DNA of 64,000 nucleotides, taken from the NCBI RefSeq assembly GCF_900240335.1, contig NZ_LT964979.1, positions 2,914,001 through 2,978,000 of the forward strand, read 5' to 3'. The DNA comes from Flavimobilis massiliensis (GTDB lineage Bacteria; Actinomycetota; Actinomycetes; Actinomycetales; Cellulomonadaceae). Below the pieces are notes generated by a model, which worked only from the letters and a program-made list of their open reading frames with translations, was not told the origin of the DNA and ran no database searches. Within the stretch, counting starts at the first letter, position 1, and the number at the start of each line of letters is the position of its first letter. Below, in pieces: positions 1-8,028 of the stretch. Both the position numbers and the translations under genes were made by a program.

Positions 1-153
1 GTCGAGCGCCGCGCGCCGCACGAGGTCGTGGCGCAGCAGCACCCACTCGTCACGATCGTTGCGGACGATGCCGTGCGCGGGCCGCAGCTCGTCGGTGTAC
101 TCGCGCAGGTCGCGGCCGGCAGGCGAGATACCGTCAGGGACGTGGAAGGACAT
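1..153 (-). CDS. Probable cytochrome P450, N-terminal fragment cut by window edge
   Basis: The reverse strand is open from an ATG at 153 to the window edge, giving 51 residues. The piece around residues 30-46, VRNDRDEWVLLRHDLV, resembles the start of bacterial class I cytochromes P450, where a short strand and an R/G-x-W turn precede the first core helix. No haem-binding Cys loop or I-helix can be seen because the rest lies outside. The family call is therefore inference from a short piece. About 190 bases separate it from the divergent gene at 346; I see no recognisable gene in that stretch. Confidence 0.45.
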   Translation of the reverse strand, partial: MSFHVPDGISPAGRDLREYTDELRPAHGIVRNDRDEWVLLRHDLVRRAALD

Positions 154-345
154 GCACCCAGCATGCCCGCTCGCGGCTCGCGCCGCACCGGAGACCCCCG
201 TGCAAAACCGGTCGCGGCGACGAGCCCCGCCCCTCGCGGTCCCCACGGACCAGCTCCGGTTCCCTCTGTCGGAGCGCCACGTGCAGCCCTGGCAGCGCCC
301 GCGCAGGGGGCGGTAGGTTCGGACGGACATGAAGGGGTGATCGCC

Positions 346-822
346 ATGAGCTTCCGTCCGCCTCCTCCCGTGCTCGGCGCGCTCGCGCTCGCGGCGCAGT
401 GCGCGCTCGCCGGTCGGAGCTCGCCGACGCGGGCCTCGACGGTCGCGGCGACGGCCGTCGGCGTCGGTGCGGCGTGCCTCGGCGGGGGAGCGGTCCTGCG
501 GTTCCACGCACGGGGCACGACGCTCGACCCGGTCCACGTCGGTGCGAGCGCGCTCGTCGTCAACGGCCCCAACATGTACACGCGCAACCCGATGTACCTC
601 GCGCTGGCCGGCGCGCTCACGTCGTTAGCGGTCTGGCGGCGCTCACCGGTCGCGCTCGTGCCCGTCGCGGCGTTCCTGCTCGCGGTCGACCGGCTGCAGG
701 TGCCGCTCGAGGAAGCGGTGCTGCGCGAGCGGTTCGGCGACGAGTACGCGCGGTACACGGCGTCGACGCCACGGTGGGTCGGAGCGTGCTCGGCGTCGCG
801 TTCCGCGGACGCGGGCACGTGA
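346..822 (+). CDS. Isoprenylcysteine carboxyl methyltransferase (ICMT/PEMT)-like membrane protein
   Basis: A 158-residue integral membrane protein. The C-terminal half has the ICMT/phospholipid-methyltransferase signature: NPMYLALAG at the start of a helix, then an acidic E-E-x-x-L stretch and RFGDEYARY. In the family these parts form the SAM pocket of a membrane methyltransferase. The substrate cannot be deduced. The ATG at 346 is chosen because upstream in-frame sequence is low-complexity and not membrane-like. Its TGA (820-822) overlaps the GTG start of the next gene at 819, so the two are translationally coupled. Confidence 0.75.
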   Translation: MSFRPPPPVLGALALAAQCALAGRSSPTRASTVAATAVGVGAACLGGGAVLRFHARGTTLDPVHVGASALVVNGPNMYTRNPMYLALAGALTSLAVWRRSPVALVPVAAFLLAVDRLQVPLEEAVLRERFGDEYARYTASTPRWVGACSASRSADAGT

Positions 823-1868
823 GGCACCACCCCGAGATCGAGGGGCTCTCGCCCGGGTACTTCGCGCTCGTCATGGGCACAGGTATCGTCTCGATCGGAC
901 TGCACGAGGTCGGCGCCTCCGCCGCGTCGAGCGTGCTGCTCGTCATCGCCGCGCTCGCCTACGTCGTCCTGTGGGTCCTCTACGTGTGGCGTGCGATCGC
1001 CTACCCGCACGCGGTGCAGCGCGACCTGCGCAACCCCGAGACCGCGTTCGCGTACTTCACGATCGTCGCCGCGACCGACGTCCTCGCGGTGCGGCTCGTC
1101 CTCGTGGGGCTCGTCGCCGTCGCGGTCCCGCTCGTCGTCGTCGGGGCCGCGCTGTGGTTCGTCTTCGGCTACCTCCTGCCGTGGCAGGTGCTCATGACGC
1201 GTGACGGCGGTCGGATCCTCGCGCGGACGAACGGCACGTGGTTCATTTGGGCCGTCGCGAGCCAGTCCCTCGCGGTTGCGATGACCGTCATCCACCCGCA
1301 CGTGTCGACGGGGCAGGCGTGGGTCGGGATCCTCGCCGTGCTCTCGTGGTCAGTCGGGGTGGCGCTCTACGGCGGCGTCGGGGTGCTCGTACTCCTGCGG
1401 ATCGTCCACTACGGCATCACGCCGCGCGAGTTCGAGCCGCCGTACTGGGTCGCGATGGGGGCGATGGCGATCGCGGTCGTCGCGGGCAGCAACATCGTCG
1501 CCATGGGGTCGACGCCCATGGTCGACGCGACGCGCGCGCTCATCGCGGGGACCGTCGCGGTGTTCTGGAGCTTCTGCCTGTGGCTCGTGCCGGTGCTCGT
1601 GGGGGCGGGCTTCTGGCGACACGTCGTCCACCGGGTGCCGCTCGTCTACGTGCCGACGCTGTGGTCGATCGTCTTCCCGGTGGGGATGTTCGCGGTCGCG
1701 TCGCTCAACCTCGGCCGTGTCGACAGGCTGCCGCTCGTCGAGTCGCTCGGCAAGGTCGCGCTCGGGATCGCCCTGCTCGTGTGGGCGGTCGTGCTCGTCG
1801 CGATGCTCCGCCACGTCGCGCTCGCGACGTGGCGCGGCCGGGGTGCGGTGGAGCATCCTGCCGCGTAG
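819..1868 (+). CDS. TDT-family transporter (TehA/SLAC1-like)
   Basis: A 349-residue protein made almost wholly of hydrophobic helices (about ten). It begins with the family-typical segment SPGYFALVMGTGIVSIG and continues with paired helices as in the tellurite-resistance/dicarboxylate transporter (TDT) family. Members move C4-dicarboxylates, sulfite or anions; the substrate here is not predictable. The GTG at 819 overlaps the upstream stop as GTGA. A hydrophobic C-terminus ends about 20 bases before the convergent arfB stop. Confidence 0.8.
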   Translation: MRHHPEIEGLSPGYFALVMGTGIVSIGLHEVGASAASSVLLVIAALAYVVLWVLYVWRAIAYPHAVQRDLRNPETAFAYFTIVAATDVLAVRLVLVGLVAVAVPLVVVGAALWFVFGYLLPWQVLMTRDGGRILARTNGTWFIWAVASQSLAVAMTVIHPHVSTGQAWVGILAVLSWSVGVALYGGVGVLVLLRIVHYGITPREFEPPYWVAMGAMAIAVVAGSNIVAMGSTPMVDATRALIAGTVAVFWSFCLWLVPVLVGAGFWRHVVHRVPLVYVPTLWSIVFPVGMFAVASLNLGRVDRLPLVESLGKVALGIALLVWAVVLVAMLRHVALATWRGRGAVEHPAA

Positions 1869-1886
1869 GGAGCGGCCCCGCGCAGG

Positions 1887-2327
1887 TCAGTCGGCCGACG
1901 GCCGGCGGCGGGCCTGCTTCGTCTCGGCACGTTCACGCTTCGCCTGGAGGCGGCGTCGCTGGGAGCCAGCGGTCCGGCGGGTCGCGCGGCGGACGACCGG
2001 GGGAGCGACGGCCTCGCGCAGGAGCGCCGCGAGTCGTTCACGTGCGGCCCGACGGTTGCGGTGCTGCGCGCGGTGCTCAGAGGAGTCGACGGTGAGGACC
2101 GTCCCGGCGAGCCGCGGCGCGAGCGCGGCGAGGACGCGGGCCCGCTGGGTGTCGTCGAGCGCGGTCGTCGTCGCAAGGTCGAGGCTCAGCTGGACGCGCG
2201 AGTCCGACGTGTTGACGCCCTGACCGCCCGGCCCCGAGGAGTGGGAGAACTGCTCGACGAGCTCGCTCGCGGGGATGTGCAGCCCGCGGGGCGCGCCGGG
2301 CGCGGGCAGCACGACGAGGTCCTCCAC
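1887..2327 (-). CDS. arfB: Alternative ribosome-rescue peptidyl-tRNA hydrolase ArfB (YaeJ)
   Basis: A 146-residue member of the class I release-factor superfamily without a codon-recognition domain. The catalytic GPGGQGVN loop sits near residues 33-40, preceded by SELVEQFSHSS. The last 50 residues are a basic Arg/Lys-rich tail. In ArfB this tail enters the empty mRNA channel of stalled ribosomes while GGQ hydrolyses the peptidyl-tRNA. Length is normal for the family (E. coli about 140). The HNH gene on the same strand ends three bases upstream of its start, so the two may be cotranscribed. Confidence 0.92.
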   Translation of the reverse strand: MEDLVVLPAPGAPRGLHIPASELVEQFSHSSGPGGQGVNTSDSRVQLSLDLATTTALDDTQRARVLAALAPRLAGTVLTVDSSEHRAQHRNRRAARERLAALLREAVAPPVVRRATRRTAGSQRRRLQAKRERAETKQARRRPSAD

Positions 2328-2330
2328 GGG

Positions 2331-2816
2331 CTATGCGTCCGTCAGGGTCGCGGCGCCGGGGAACGCCCCGACCTCGGGCGTGTCGCCACCGGCGTCGTGG
2401 TCACGAGCGTCGTCCCCATGCGCGTCGCCTTCACCAGCGTCGCCGTCACCAGCGTCGCCGTCACCGGCGTCGGACGCCGCGGCGCGGGCCGCGTGGAGCA
2501 GCCCCGCCCAGCGCTCGAGGAACGCGCGCTCGTCGAGGCGCTTGCGGCGCATCCAACCGGTGACCTCGTCGTTGCACTTGCTCGCGTTGCACGAGCGGCA
2601 CGCGGGCACGACGTTCTCGGCGGTGTAGCGACCGCCGCGGGAGACGGGAAGGACGCAGTCCTTCTGGAGCGCGACCCCGTCCGCGCCGCAGTACGCGCAG
2701 CCCTGCCATGCCTCGAGGAGGGCCTGCCACTCGGCGGTGGTGAGGTCGTTCGTCACGGCGGCGAGACGACGCTTGCGGCGTCGGGCGTACGTCGCGGCGC
2801 GCGTGCGAGGAGGCAT
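2331..2816 (-). CDS. HNH endonuclease-family protein
   Basis: A 161-residue protein. A zinc-binding C-x-x-C pair (CAYC) near residue 40 and a second pair (CRSC) near residue 73 bracket a beta-beta-alpha nuclease core with SRGGRYTAENVVPAC and NASKCNDEV. The first core His expected in a D-H-x-x-P motif is Cys here (KDCVLP), so nuclease activity is uncertain. The C-terminus is a run of Gly-Asp/Ala-Asp repeats from about residue 120, encoded by imperfect GACGCTGGTGACGGC-type repeats. The ATG at 2816 follows a TAGGGT box by seven bases, which suggests a leaderless transcript. Confidence 0.75.
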   Translation of the reverse strand: MPPRTRAATYARRRKRRLAAVTNDLTTAEWQALLEAWQGCAYCGADGVALQKDCVLPVSRGGRYTAENVVPACRSCNASKCNDEVTGWMRRKRLDERAFLERWAGLLHAARAAASDAGDGDAGDGDAGEGDAHGDDARDHDAGGDTPEVGAFPGAATLTDA

Positions 2817-3158
2817 GCTCCTGACCCTAGCCCGACGCGCCCCCGCCCCGTGGTGGCGGGCCGAGGGCGCGTCGATGCGTGTCAGGCCTCCTGCTGTGTA
2901 GCAGTACCAGAAGCCGTCCTCGGAGTCGGCGATCTTGTTGCTCGCGTTCGTCGCGTCGACGACGAGCGTGCGGTCGTCGCCGAGGACGGCGGAGCCGCCG
3001 GAGCCGACGCCGATGTGGTCGATCTTCCAGCGTCCCGGGGCGCCGCCGGGTGCGGCGGCGTCCGCGGCAACTGCCGCGGGGGCCAGCGCGCCGGTCGCGA
3101 GCACGACGGCGCCGAACGCGGCCCAGGCTCGCCGGGCATGGGTGGGGGTACGTCTCAC
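2817..3158 (-). CDS. Small putative secreted protein, 3' end unresolved
   Basis: The reading frame from the ATG at 3158 encodes a signal peptide: RRTPTHARRA, then a hydrophobic run ending APAAVAADAA. A short mature region follows with WKIDHIGVGSGGSAVLGDD, DATNASNK and DGFWYCYTA. Codons are GC3-rich up to about 2895 and lose that bias afterwards. No stop occurs before the HNH frame, so a literal reading would fuse the two. A nearby terminator-like hairpin argues that the true stop lies near 2880-2895 and was lost by a small indel or mutation. No function is recognised. Confidence 0.45.
2834..2873. terminator. Hairpin terminator between secreted-protein gene and HNH gene
   Basis: GACGCGCCC (2834-2842) pairs with GGGCGCGTC (2865-2873), with an inner CCGCC/GGCGG stem. 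It lies after the small secreted gene and before the HNH start, supporting two separate genes although no stop codon divides them in frame. Confidence 0.55.
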
Positions 3159-3339
3159 TGCAGCTCCTCGTCGAGTGGTGAACCCGTGTCGTCGTTGGCA
3201 CGGCGCGGCGAGAAAGCGGTTGCTAGCCGGACGCTCGAAAGGCTAGCAGTCCGCGGGAGCGTGTGCATGGGCACGACGGAAACCGGGTTCCGTCGGGCGG
3301 GCGGGTGCGGGTGGAAGTCGCGAGCCGTGCGTGCCGGCG

Positions 3340-3975
3340 TCAGTGCGTCGGGCCGTCCGCGACGACGAGGTCGTCGGGAACGTCGAGGAAGGCCTCGACG
3401 ATCGCGCGCAGCCCCGCCGCCGTCGTCACGAGCGGCGTCTGCGGACTGCCGACCGGACCGTGCTCGTCCCACGGCACGTGGACGAACGCGGCGCGACGTC
3501 CGGCGGCCGCGCGCGACCAGGCGCCGAGGTGGTAGGCGACTGCGTTGCAGACGTAGGCGCCGGCCGTGAGCGATGTGCCGGCCGAGGCGCCCGCGGCGGT
3601 CGCCGCGGCGGCGGCCGCCTTGACGGGCCCGCGGAGGAGGTAGGCGTCCGGGCCCGTGGGGTCGAGCGGCTCGCCGGCCGGGCGGTGCCCGTCGTCGTCG
3701 GGGATGCGCGCGTCGGCGAGGTTGACGGCGACGCGCTCGACGGTGAGGCCCGCGCGCCCGCCCGCGAGACCCGTCGCGACGACGAGCGCAGGGGCGTGCT
3801 CGGGGACGAGGCGCGCGAACTCGTCGCGCGCTCGTGCGAACGCGACGGAGAGGGTCGCGGTGACGAGGCGTTCAGGGCGGTCCCACGCGGCGGCGACGAG
3901 CGCGACCGCCTTGGCGGACGGGTTGCACCGTGCGCCGTCGAAGGGATTGAAGCCGGTGAGGAGCACGGTGGTCAT
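3340..3975 (-). CDS. pcp: Pyroglutamyl-peptidase I (pyrrolidone-carboxylate peptidase)
   Basis: A 211-residue cysteine peptidase (family C15) that removes N-terminal pyroglutamate from peptides in the cytosol. It starts with the family signature VLLTGFNPFDGARCNPS. The nucleophile region TAGAYVCNAVAYH near residue 145 carries the catalytic Cys, and FVHVPWD near residue 168 the catalytic His. The ATG at 3975 places the signature at the N-terminus as usual; the longer upstream frame is rejected. The divergent region upstream holds two palindromes at 4033 and 4053. Confidence 0.9.
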   Translation of the reverse strand: MTTVLLTGFNPFDGARCNPSAKAVALVAAAWDRPERLVTATLSVAFARARDEFARLVPEHAPALVVATGLAGGRAGLTVERVAVNLADARIPDDDGHRPAGEPLDPTGPDAYLLRGPVKAAAAAATAAGASAGTSLTAGAYVCNAVAYHLGAWSRAAAGRRAAFVHVPWDEHGPVGSPQTPLVTTAAGLRAIVEAFLDVPDDLVVADGPTH

Positions 3976-4032
3976 GAGGACGAGCCTAGGGCGGCGTGCG
4001 TGTGCCAGGGAGCAGCGGAAGCGTGCAGGTGG

Positions 4033-4046
4033 GGGACCTTCGTCCC
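4033..4046. promoter_or_regulatory. DosR-like palindrome GGGAC-CTTC-GTCCC
   Basis: A perfect 5-4-5 inverted repeat, 58 bases upstream of the pcp start. It matches the core of the DosR/DevR box (GGGAC-N4-GTCCC). The same core recurs at 33636 upstream of gltA. No DosR-type regulator gene is in the window, so the assignment is inference. Confidence 0.4.
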
Positions 4047-4052
4047 GGTCGT

Positions 4053-4068
4053 CGGACAATTCTGTCCG
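4053..4068. promoter_or_regulatory. Palindrome CGGACA-ATTC-TGTCCG
   Basis: A perfect 6-4-6 inverted repeat lying seven bases beyond the GGGAC palindrome in the pcp upstream region. It could be an operator. Its regulator is unknown. Confidence 0.35.
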
Positions 4069-4441
4069 AGACTTGATACCGCGGGTACTGAGTAACGAAT
4101 TGGACTCACCCGACATTCCTGGGATGTGTTCCGGGCCACGGTAGAAATGCGCGCATCGTGGTCACATTGCGTCCGCACCTTGAGATTAGGAGATGTTCTC
4201 GCAGTTCACGAGGCCGAGCGGCGGCGGGCTCGGAGCAGTTGCCCCGTGTTTCATCCGTGTTCCGTCTTTGTAACGATGCCCCGCCTACAGGAGAAAGTGG
4301 CCCGCGTCACCGGATTTGCTGTGTACGGTTTCGGGGAACCACAAGTTGGTTCTTGACGTGGCGCACGACGGCACGGGGGTGGCTGCCCCCACGTCGGGAC
4401 CCGACGACCCGGGGTCGTGCGTCGTTCACCGAGGAGGAACA

Positions 4442-6250
4442 TTGAAGATCAGGAAGTTTGCGGCTCCGCTCGCGCTCCTGGCGTCCGGCGCGCTGGTGCT
4501 CAGCGCGTGCGGCACGTCCGAGGACCCGAAGCCGGGCGCATCGAACACCACGACGAGCCCGGGTGGCTCCGCCGCTCCCGAGGGTCCCGGCAAGGCCGAC
4601 CTCGGTGAGGTCTCGACGAAGGACGACACCATCTCGTACACCCTCGGTGGCGAGGAGTGGCTCGGGTACAACAACATGACGCCCGAGACGTACTCGACGT
4701 ACAACTCGGTCATCAACGACCGTCTCATCGGTGGCTTCATCTACTTCGGCGTCGACGGCTCGATCCACCAGGACCCCGAGTACGGCACGTTCAAGCTCAC
4801 GTCCGAGGAGCCGATGACGGTCGAGTACACGCTCGCCGACAACGCGGCCTGGTCCGACGGCACGCCGATCGCCTACGAGGACTACCTCCTCGACTGGGCG
4901 GCCCAGGCGATCACTGACGGCGAGGACGAGAAGGGCAACCCCAAGCCGCTCTTCAACCACGTCGGTGGCCTCGACTTCGGCACCCGCGTCCTCGAGGGCC
5001 CCAAGGGCGAGGTCGGCGGCAAGACGTTCACGTACGAGTACAAGGACCCGTACCCGGACTACCAGCTCCAGGTCAACGGTGCGTTCCCGTCGCACGTCGT
5101 CGCTGAGCAGGCCGGCATGACGGTCGAGGAGCTCGTCAAGGCGATCCAGGACAAGGACGTCGAGAAGCTCCGCCCCGCCGCGAAGTTCTGGAACGAGGGC
5201 TGGCTCTCGCCCACGCCCGGCACCCTCCCCGACCCGGCAATCACGCCGGTCTCCGGCCCCTACAAGCTGAAGTCGTGGACGGCCGGCCAGTCCGTCACGC
5301 TCGAGGCCAACGAGAAGTACTTCGGCACGCCTGCCGCGACGAAGACGCTCGTCTACCGCTTCCTCTCGCCTGACACCCACGTCCAGGCGCTCGCCAACGG
5401 TGACCTCAACGTCATCGAGCCGCAGGCCGTCGTCGACACCGTCGCGCAGATCGAGGCCCTCGGCGACTCCGTGAAGACCGAGGCGGGTCAGTCCCTCACG
5501 TGGGAGCACCTCGACTTCAACTTCAACAGCGGCGTGTTCAAGGACTCGCTCGAGCTGCGTGAGGCGTTTGCCATGTGCGTGCCGCGTCAGCAGATCGTCG
5601 ACAACCTCATCAAGCCGGTCGACCCCGAGGCCGTCGTCATGAACGCCCGCGAGGTCTTCCCGTTCCAGGACAACTACGCTGACGTCGTCGGCACCTCCTA
5701 CGACGGCCGTTACGACAAGGTCGACATCGAGGGCGCCAAGGCGAAGATCGCCGCCTCCGGTGTCGAGGGCCCGATCAAGGTCCGCATCGGCTACTCGGCC
5801 CCGAACCCGCGCCGTACCAACGAGGTCGCACTCATCAAGTCCTCGTGCGACGAGGCTGGCTTCGAGATTGAGGACGTCGGCAACAAGGACTTCTTCGCGA
5901 AGACCCTGCCGAACGGTGACTACGAGGTCGCGCTCTTCGCGTGGGCCGGCTCCGGCCAGATCGTCTCGGGCCAGAACATCTACGCCTCGACCGGCCAGCA
6001 GAACTACGGCGGCTACAAGAACGACAAGGTCGACGCCGCCTGGGAGGCGCTCGGCTCGACGCTCGACACTGCCAAGCAGCAGGAGCAGGTGAAGATCATC
6101 GAGAAGGAGCTCTGGGACACCCTCTACGGCATCCCCGTCTTCGCTCACCCGGGTCTCGTCGCCTACGACGCCACGATCTCGAACGTCCGCAAGACGGCGA
6201 CCCAGTCGACCGTCGCGTGGAACGCCGAGCAGTGGGTCCGCGCGTCCTGA
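4442..6250 (+). CDS. ABC peptide/opine-type substrate-binding lipoprotein (family 5)
   Basis: A 602-residue extracytoplasmic solute-binding protein of the DppA/OppA type. A lipoprotein signal peptide with lipobox LSAC is followed by a Ser/Thr/Gly/Pro linker that tethers the domain. The family-5 signature region (ADNAAWSDGTPIAYEDY) lies near residue 140. The C-terminal lobe includes the usual Y-G-G-Y-x-N-x-x-V-D-A-A-W segment. It would deliver peptides to the permeases that follow. TTG at 4442 is chosen because of the GAGGAGG site six bases upstream and the signal peptide start. A 16-bp hairpin after the gene probably reduces read-through into the permease genes. Confidence 0.9.
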   Translation: MKIRKFAAPLALLASGALVLSACGTSEDPKPGASNTTTSPGGSAAPEGPGKADLGEVSTKDDTISYTLGGEEWLGYNNMTPETYSTYNSVINDRLIGGFIYFGVDGSIHQDPEYGTFKLTSEEPMTVEYTLADNAAWSDGTPIAYEDYLLDWAAQAITDGEDEKGNPKPLFNHVGGLDFGTRVLEGPKGEVGGKTFTYEYKDPYPDYQLQVNGAFPSHVVAEQAGMTVEELVKAIQDKDVEKLRPAAKFWNEGWLSPTPGTLPDPAITPVSGPYKLKSWTAGQSVTLEANEKYFGTPAATKTLVYRFLSPDTHVQALANGDLNVIEPQAVVDTVAQIEALGDSVKTEAGQSLTWEHLDFNFNSGVFKDSLELREAFAMCVPRQQIVDNLIKPVDPEAVVMNAREVFPFQDNYADVVGTSYDGRYDKVDIEGAKAKIAASGVEGPIKVRIGYSAPNPRRTNEVALIKSSCDEAGFEIEDVGNKDFFAKTLPNGDYEVALFAWAGSGQIVSGQNIYASTGQQNYGGYKNDKVDAAWEALGSTLDTAKQQEQVKIIEKELWDTLYGIPVFAHPGLVAYDATISNVRKTATQSTVAWNAEQWVRAS

Positions 6251-6321
6251 CCGACGCACGGCGGCTCACGAGCCGTCATGACAGCCTGACGCGCCCGACG
6301 CATTAGGCTTGCACAGCAAGA

Positions 6322-6359
6322 CCGCTGGGGTGAGGTCCATTGCGACCTCACCCCAGCGG
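6322..6359 (+). terminator. Hairpin between binding-protein and permease genes
   Basis: CCGCTGGGGTGAGGTC (6322-6337) pairs perfectly with 6344-6359 around a six-base loop. No T-run follows. Between a binding-protein gene and its permeases, such hairpins commonly stabilise the upstream mRNA or partly terminate it, giving excess binding protein. Confidence 0.7.
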
Positions 6360-6456
6360 CGCGAGGATGCCACCGAACCGCCCCCGACCGGGACGGCTCG
6401 GCGACGGTGCCGTGCCGACCATCCCCGCACCATCCAGAGACGTGAAGGAATCGTCC

Positions 6457-7974
6457 GTGGCCAAGTTCATCCTGCGTAGGCTCGGAGCCTCGTTCCTGGT
6501 GCTGCTCGGCGGCTCGATGCTGCTGTTCTTCCTCGTGACCATCTCGGGCGACCCACTCGCCGACCTGCGAGAGTCGAACGACAAGAACAAGGACTACCTC
6601 ATCCGCCAGCGGACCGAGTTCATGGGGCTCGAGCAGCCCTGGTTCCAGCGGTACGGCGTGTGGCTCGGCGGCGTCGCGAGGTGCGTGACGCTCAGCTGTG
6701 ACCTCGGCACCAACATGAACGGCACCGATGTCGGAAGCCTCCTGGGCAACGCCGCCCAGTCGACGCTCCGGCTCGTGGTCCTCGCGACCGTGCTCGCGAT
6801 CGTCATCGGCGTCATCGTCGGCATCACGACCGCGATCCGCCAGTACTCGGGCTTCGACTACGTCGTGACCTTCCTCGCGTTCCTCTTCTTCTCGCTCCCC
6901 GTCTTCTGGGCCGCGGTCCTCCTCAAGCAGTACGGAGCGATCGAGTTCAACGACTGGATCAAGGATCCGACGTTCACGCTCGCGCAGATCGCCGGCACCG
7001 CGGTAGTCCTCGCCCTCATCCTCCAGGGCGTTCTCGGCGGCCCATGGAAGCGTCGCGCGCTCACCGCGGGAGTCACACTCGTGTTCGTCATCGCCGCGAT
7101 GTCGTACTTCTCCGCGACCGAGTGGTTCCGCCGCCCCATGCTCGGCATCGCCTTCGTCATCATCGTCGGACTCGGCGCAGCCGTCGGCGGGACCGCGCTC
7201 TTCACCGGCATCCGCAACCGCCGCGTCCTCTACGCGACGCTCGGCACTGTCGCCGCCGGTGCGGTGAGCCACATCATCGTCGTCCCGCTCCTCATCGACG
7301 GCGGCTGGGGCACGATCTTCGGGCTCCTGCCCGTCGCGATCCTCATCTCGGGCGCCATCGGCTGGTTCGTCGGCGGCTACTCGCGCCGCGCCGCGGTGAC
7401 GCTGTCGATCTCCGTCGCGGTCATCATGGGCATGCTGACGATCGCCGACGTCGCGAGCCGTCACTGGGCGTCGCTCCTCGGTCTCAAGCCCCGTCCCATC
7501 TCGACGATCGGTTCGGAGACCCCGAACTTCTCGGGTGGCTTCTGGGAGTCCTTCCTCGACAAGGGCGCTCAGATCATCCTCCCGACGGTCGTCCTCACGC
7601 TCATCTCGATCGCCTCGTACACCCGCTACACGCGGTCCTCGATGCTCGAGGTCATGAACCAGGACTACATCCGCACGGCACGGTCGAAGGGCCTCTCCGA
7701 GCGGGTCGTCATCGTCAAGCACGGTTTCCGCAACGCGCTCATCCCCATCACGACGATCGTCGCGTTCGACTTCGCCGGACTCATCGGCGGCGCCATCATC
7801 ACCGAGCAGGTCTTCGGCTGGAAGGGCATGGGTGAGCTCTTCCAGACCGGCCTCAACCATGTCGACCCCGCCCCTGTCATGGCGTTCTTCCTCGTCACAG
7901 GCACCGCGGCGATCCTCATGAACCTCGTGGCCGACCTCGCGTACGCCGCGCTCGACCCCCGGATCAGGCGGTGA
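6457..7974 (+). CDS. ABC peptide transporter permease, DppB type, with enlarged middle
   Basis: A 505-residue inner-membrane permease, about 170-190 residues longer than ordinary DppB proteins. The N-terminus (FILRRLGASFLVLLGGSMLLF) and the binding-protein-dependent core are typical. The EAA loop region is visible near residue 405-430 (NQDYIRTARSKGLSERVV) and GGAIITEQVFGWKGMG near 445. Between about residues 170 and 365 an extra block of about five hydrophobic helices splits the core. The GTG at 6457 follows GAAGGAA at 6444-6450. It precedes the DppC-type permease by 54 bases and belongs to the same importer. Confidence 0.88.
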   Translation: MAKFILRRLGASFLVLLGGSMLLFFLVTISGDPLADLRESNDKNKDYLIRQRTEFMGLEQPWFQRYGVWLGGVARCVTLSCDLGTNMNGTDVGSLLGNAAQSTLRLVVLATVLAIVIGVIVGITTAIRQYSGFDYVVTFLAFLFFSLPVFWAAVLLKQYGAIEFNDWIKDPTFTLAQIAGTAVVLALILQGVLGGPWKRRALTAGVTLVFVIAAMSYFSATEWFRRPMLGIAFVIIVGLGAAVGGTALFTGIRNRRVLYATLGTVAAGAVSHIIVVPLLIDGGWGTIFGLLPVAILISGAIGWFVGGYSRRAAVTLSISVAVIMGMLTIADVASRHWASLLGLKPRPISTIGSETPNFSGGFWESFLDKGAQIILPTVVLTLISIASYTRYTRSSMLEVMNQDYIRTARSKGLSERVVIVKHGFRNALIPITTIVAFDFAGLIGGAIITEQVFGWKGMGELFQTGLNHVDPAPVMAFFLVTGTAAILMNLVADLAYAALDPRIRR

Positions 7975-8028
7975 GGACCTTGATCACCTCGCAGACCGCC
8001 GACCACCACGCCCCCAGCGGAGCCCGCC

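Larger units (their letters stand above)
3976..4441. other. Divergent intergenic region, pcp / peptide-binding protein
   Basis: No gene is seen in these 466 bases; short open frames lack coding character. The stretch is less GC-rich than its surroundings. It holds two palindromes close to pcp (4033-4046 and 4053-4068), an inverted repeat GAACC-N7-GGTTC at 4336-4352 followed directly by TTGACG (a possible -35 box), and a strong GAGGAGG ribosome site at 4431-4437 for the TTG start at 4442. The unusual length suggests a regulated promoter for the importer. Confidence 0.5.

Noticed and set aside
28..345. N-terminal extension of the ICMT-like protein by 106 residues
   Set aside because: The extension overlaps the divergent P450 start, is low-complexity, and is not part of the membrane family; ATG 346 fits better.
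4307..6259. 650-residue open frame opposite the peptide-binding protein gene
   Set aside because: An antisense shadow of GC-rich codons: Arg/Asp/Val/Leu-rich, no domains, no ribosome site, and the sense frame is a clear lipoprotein.
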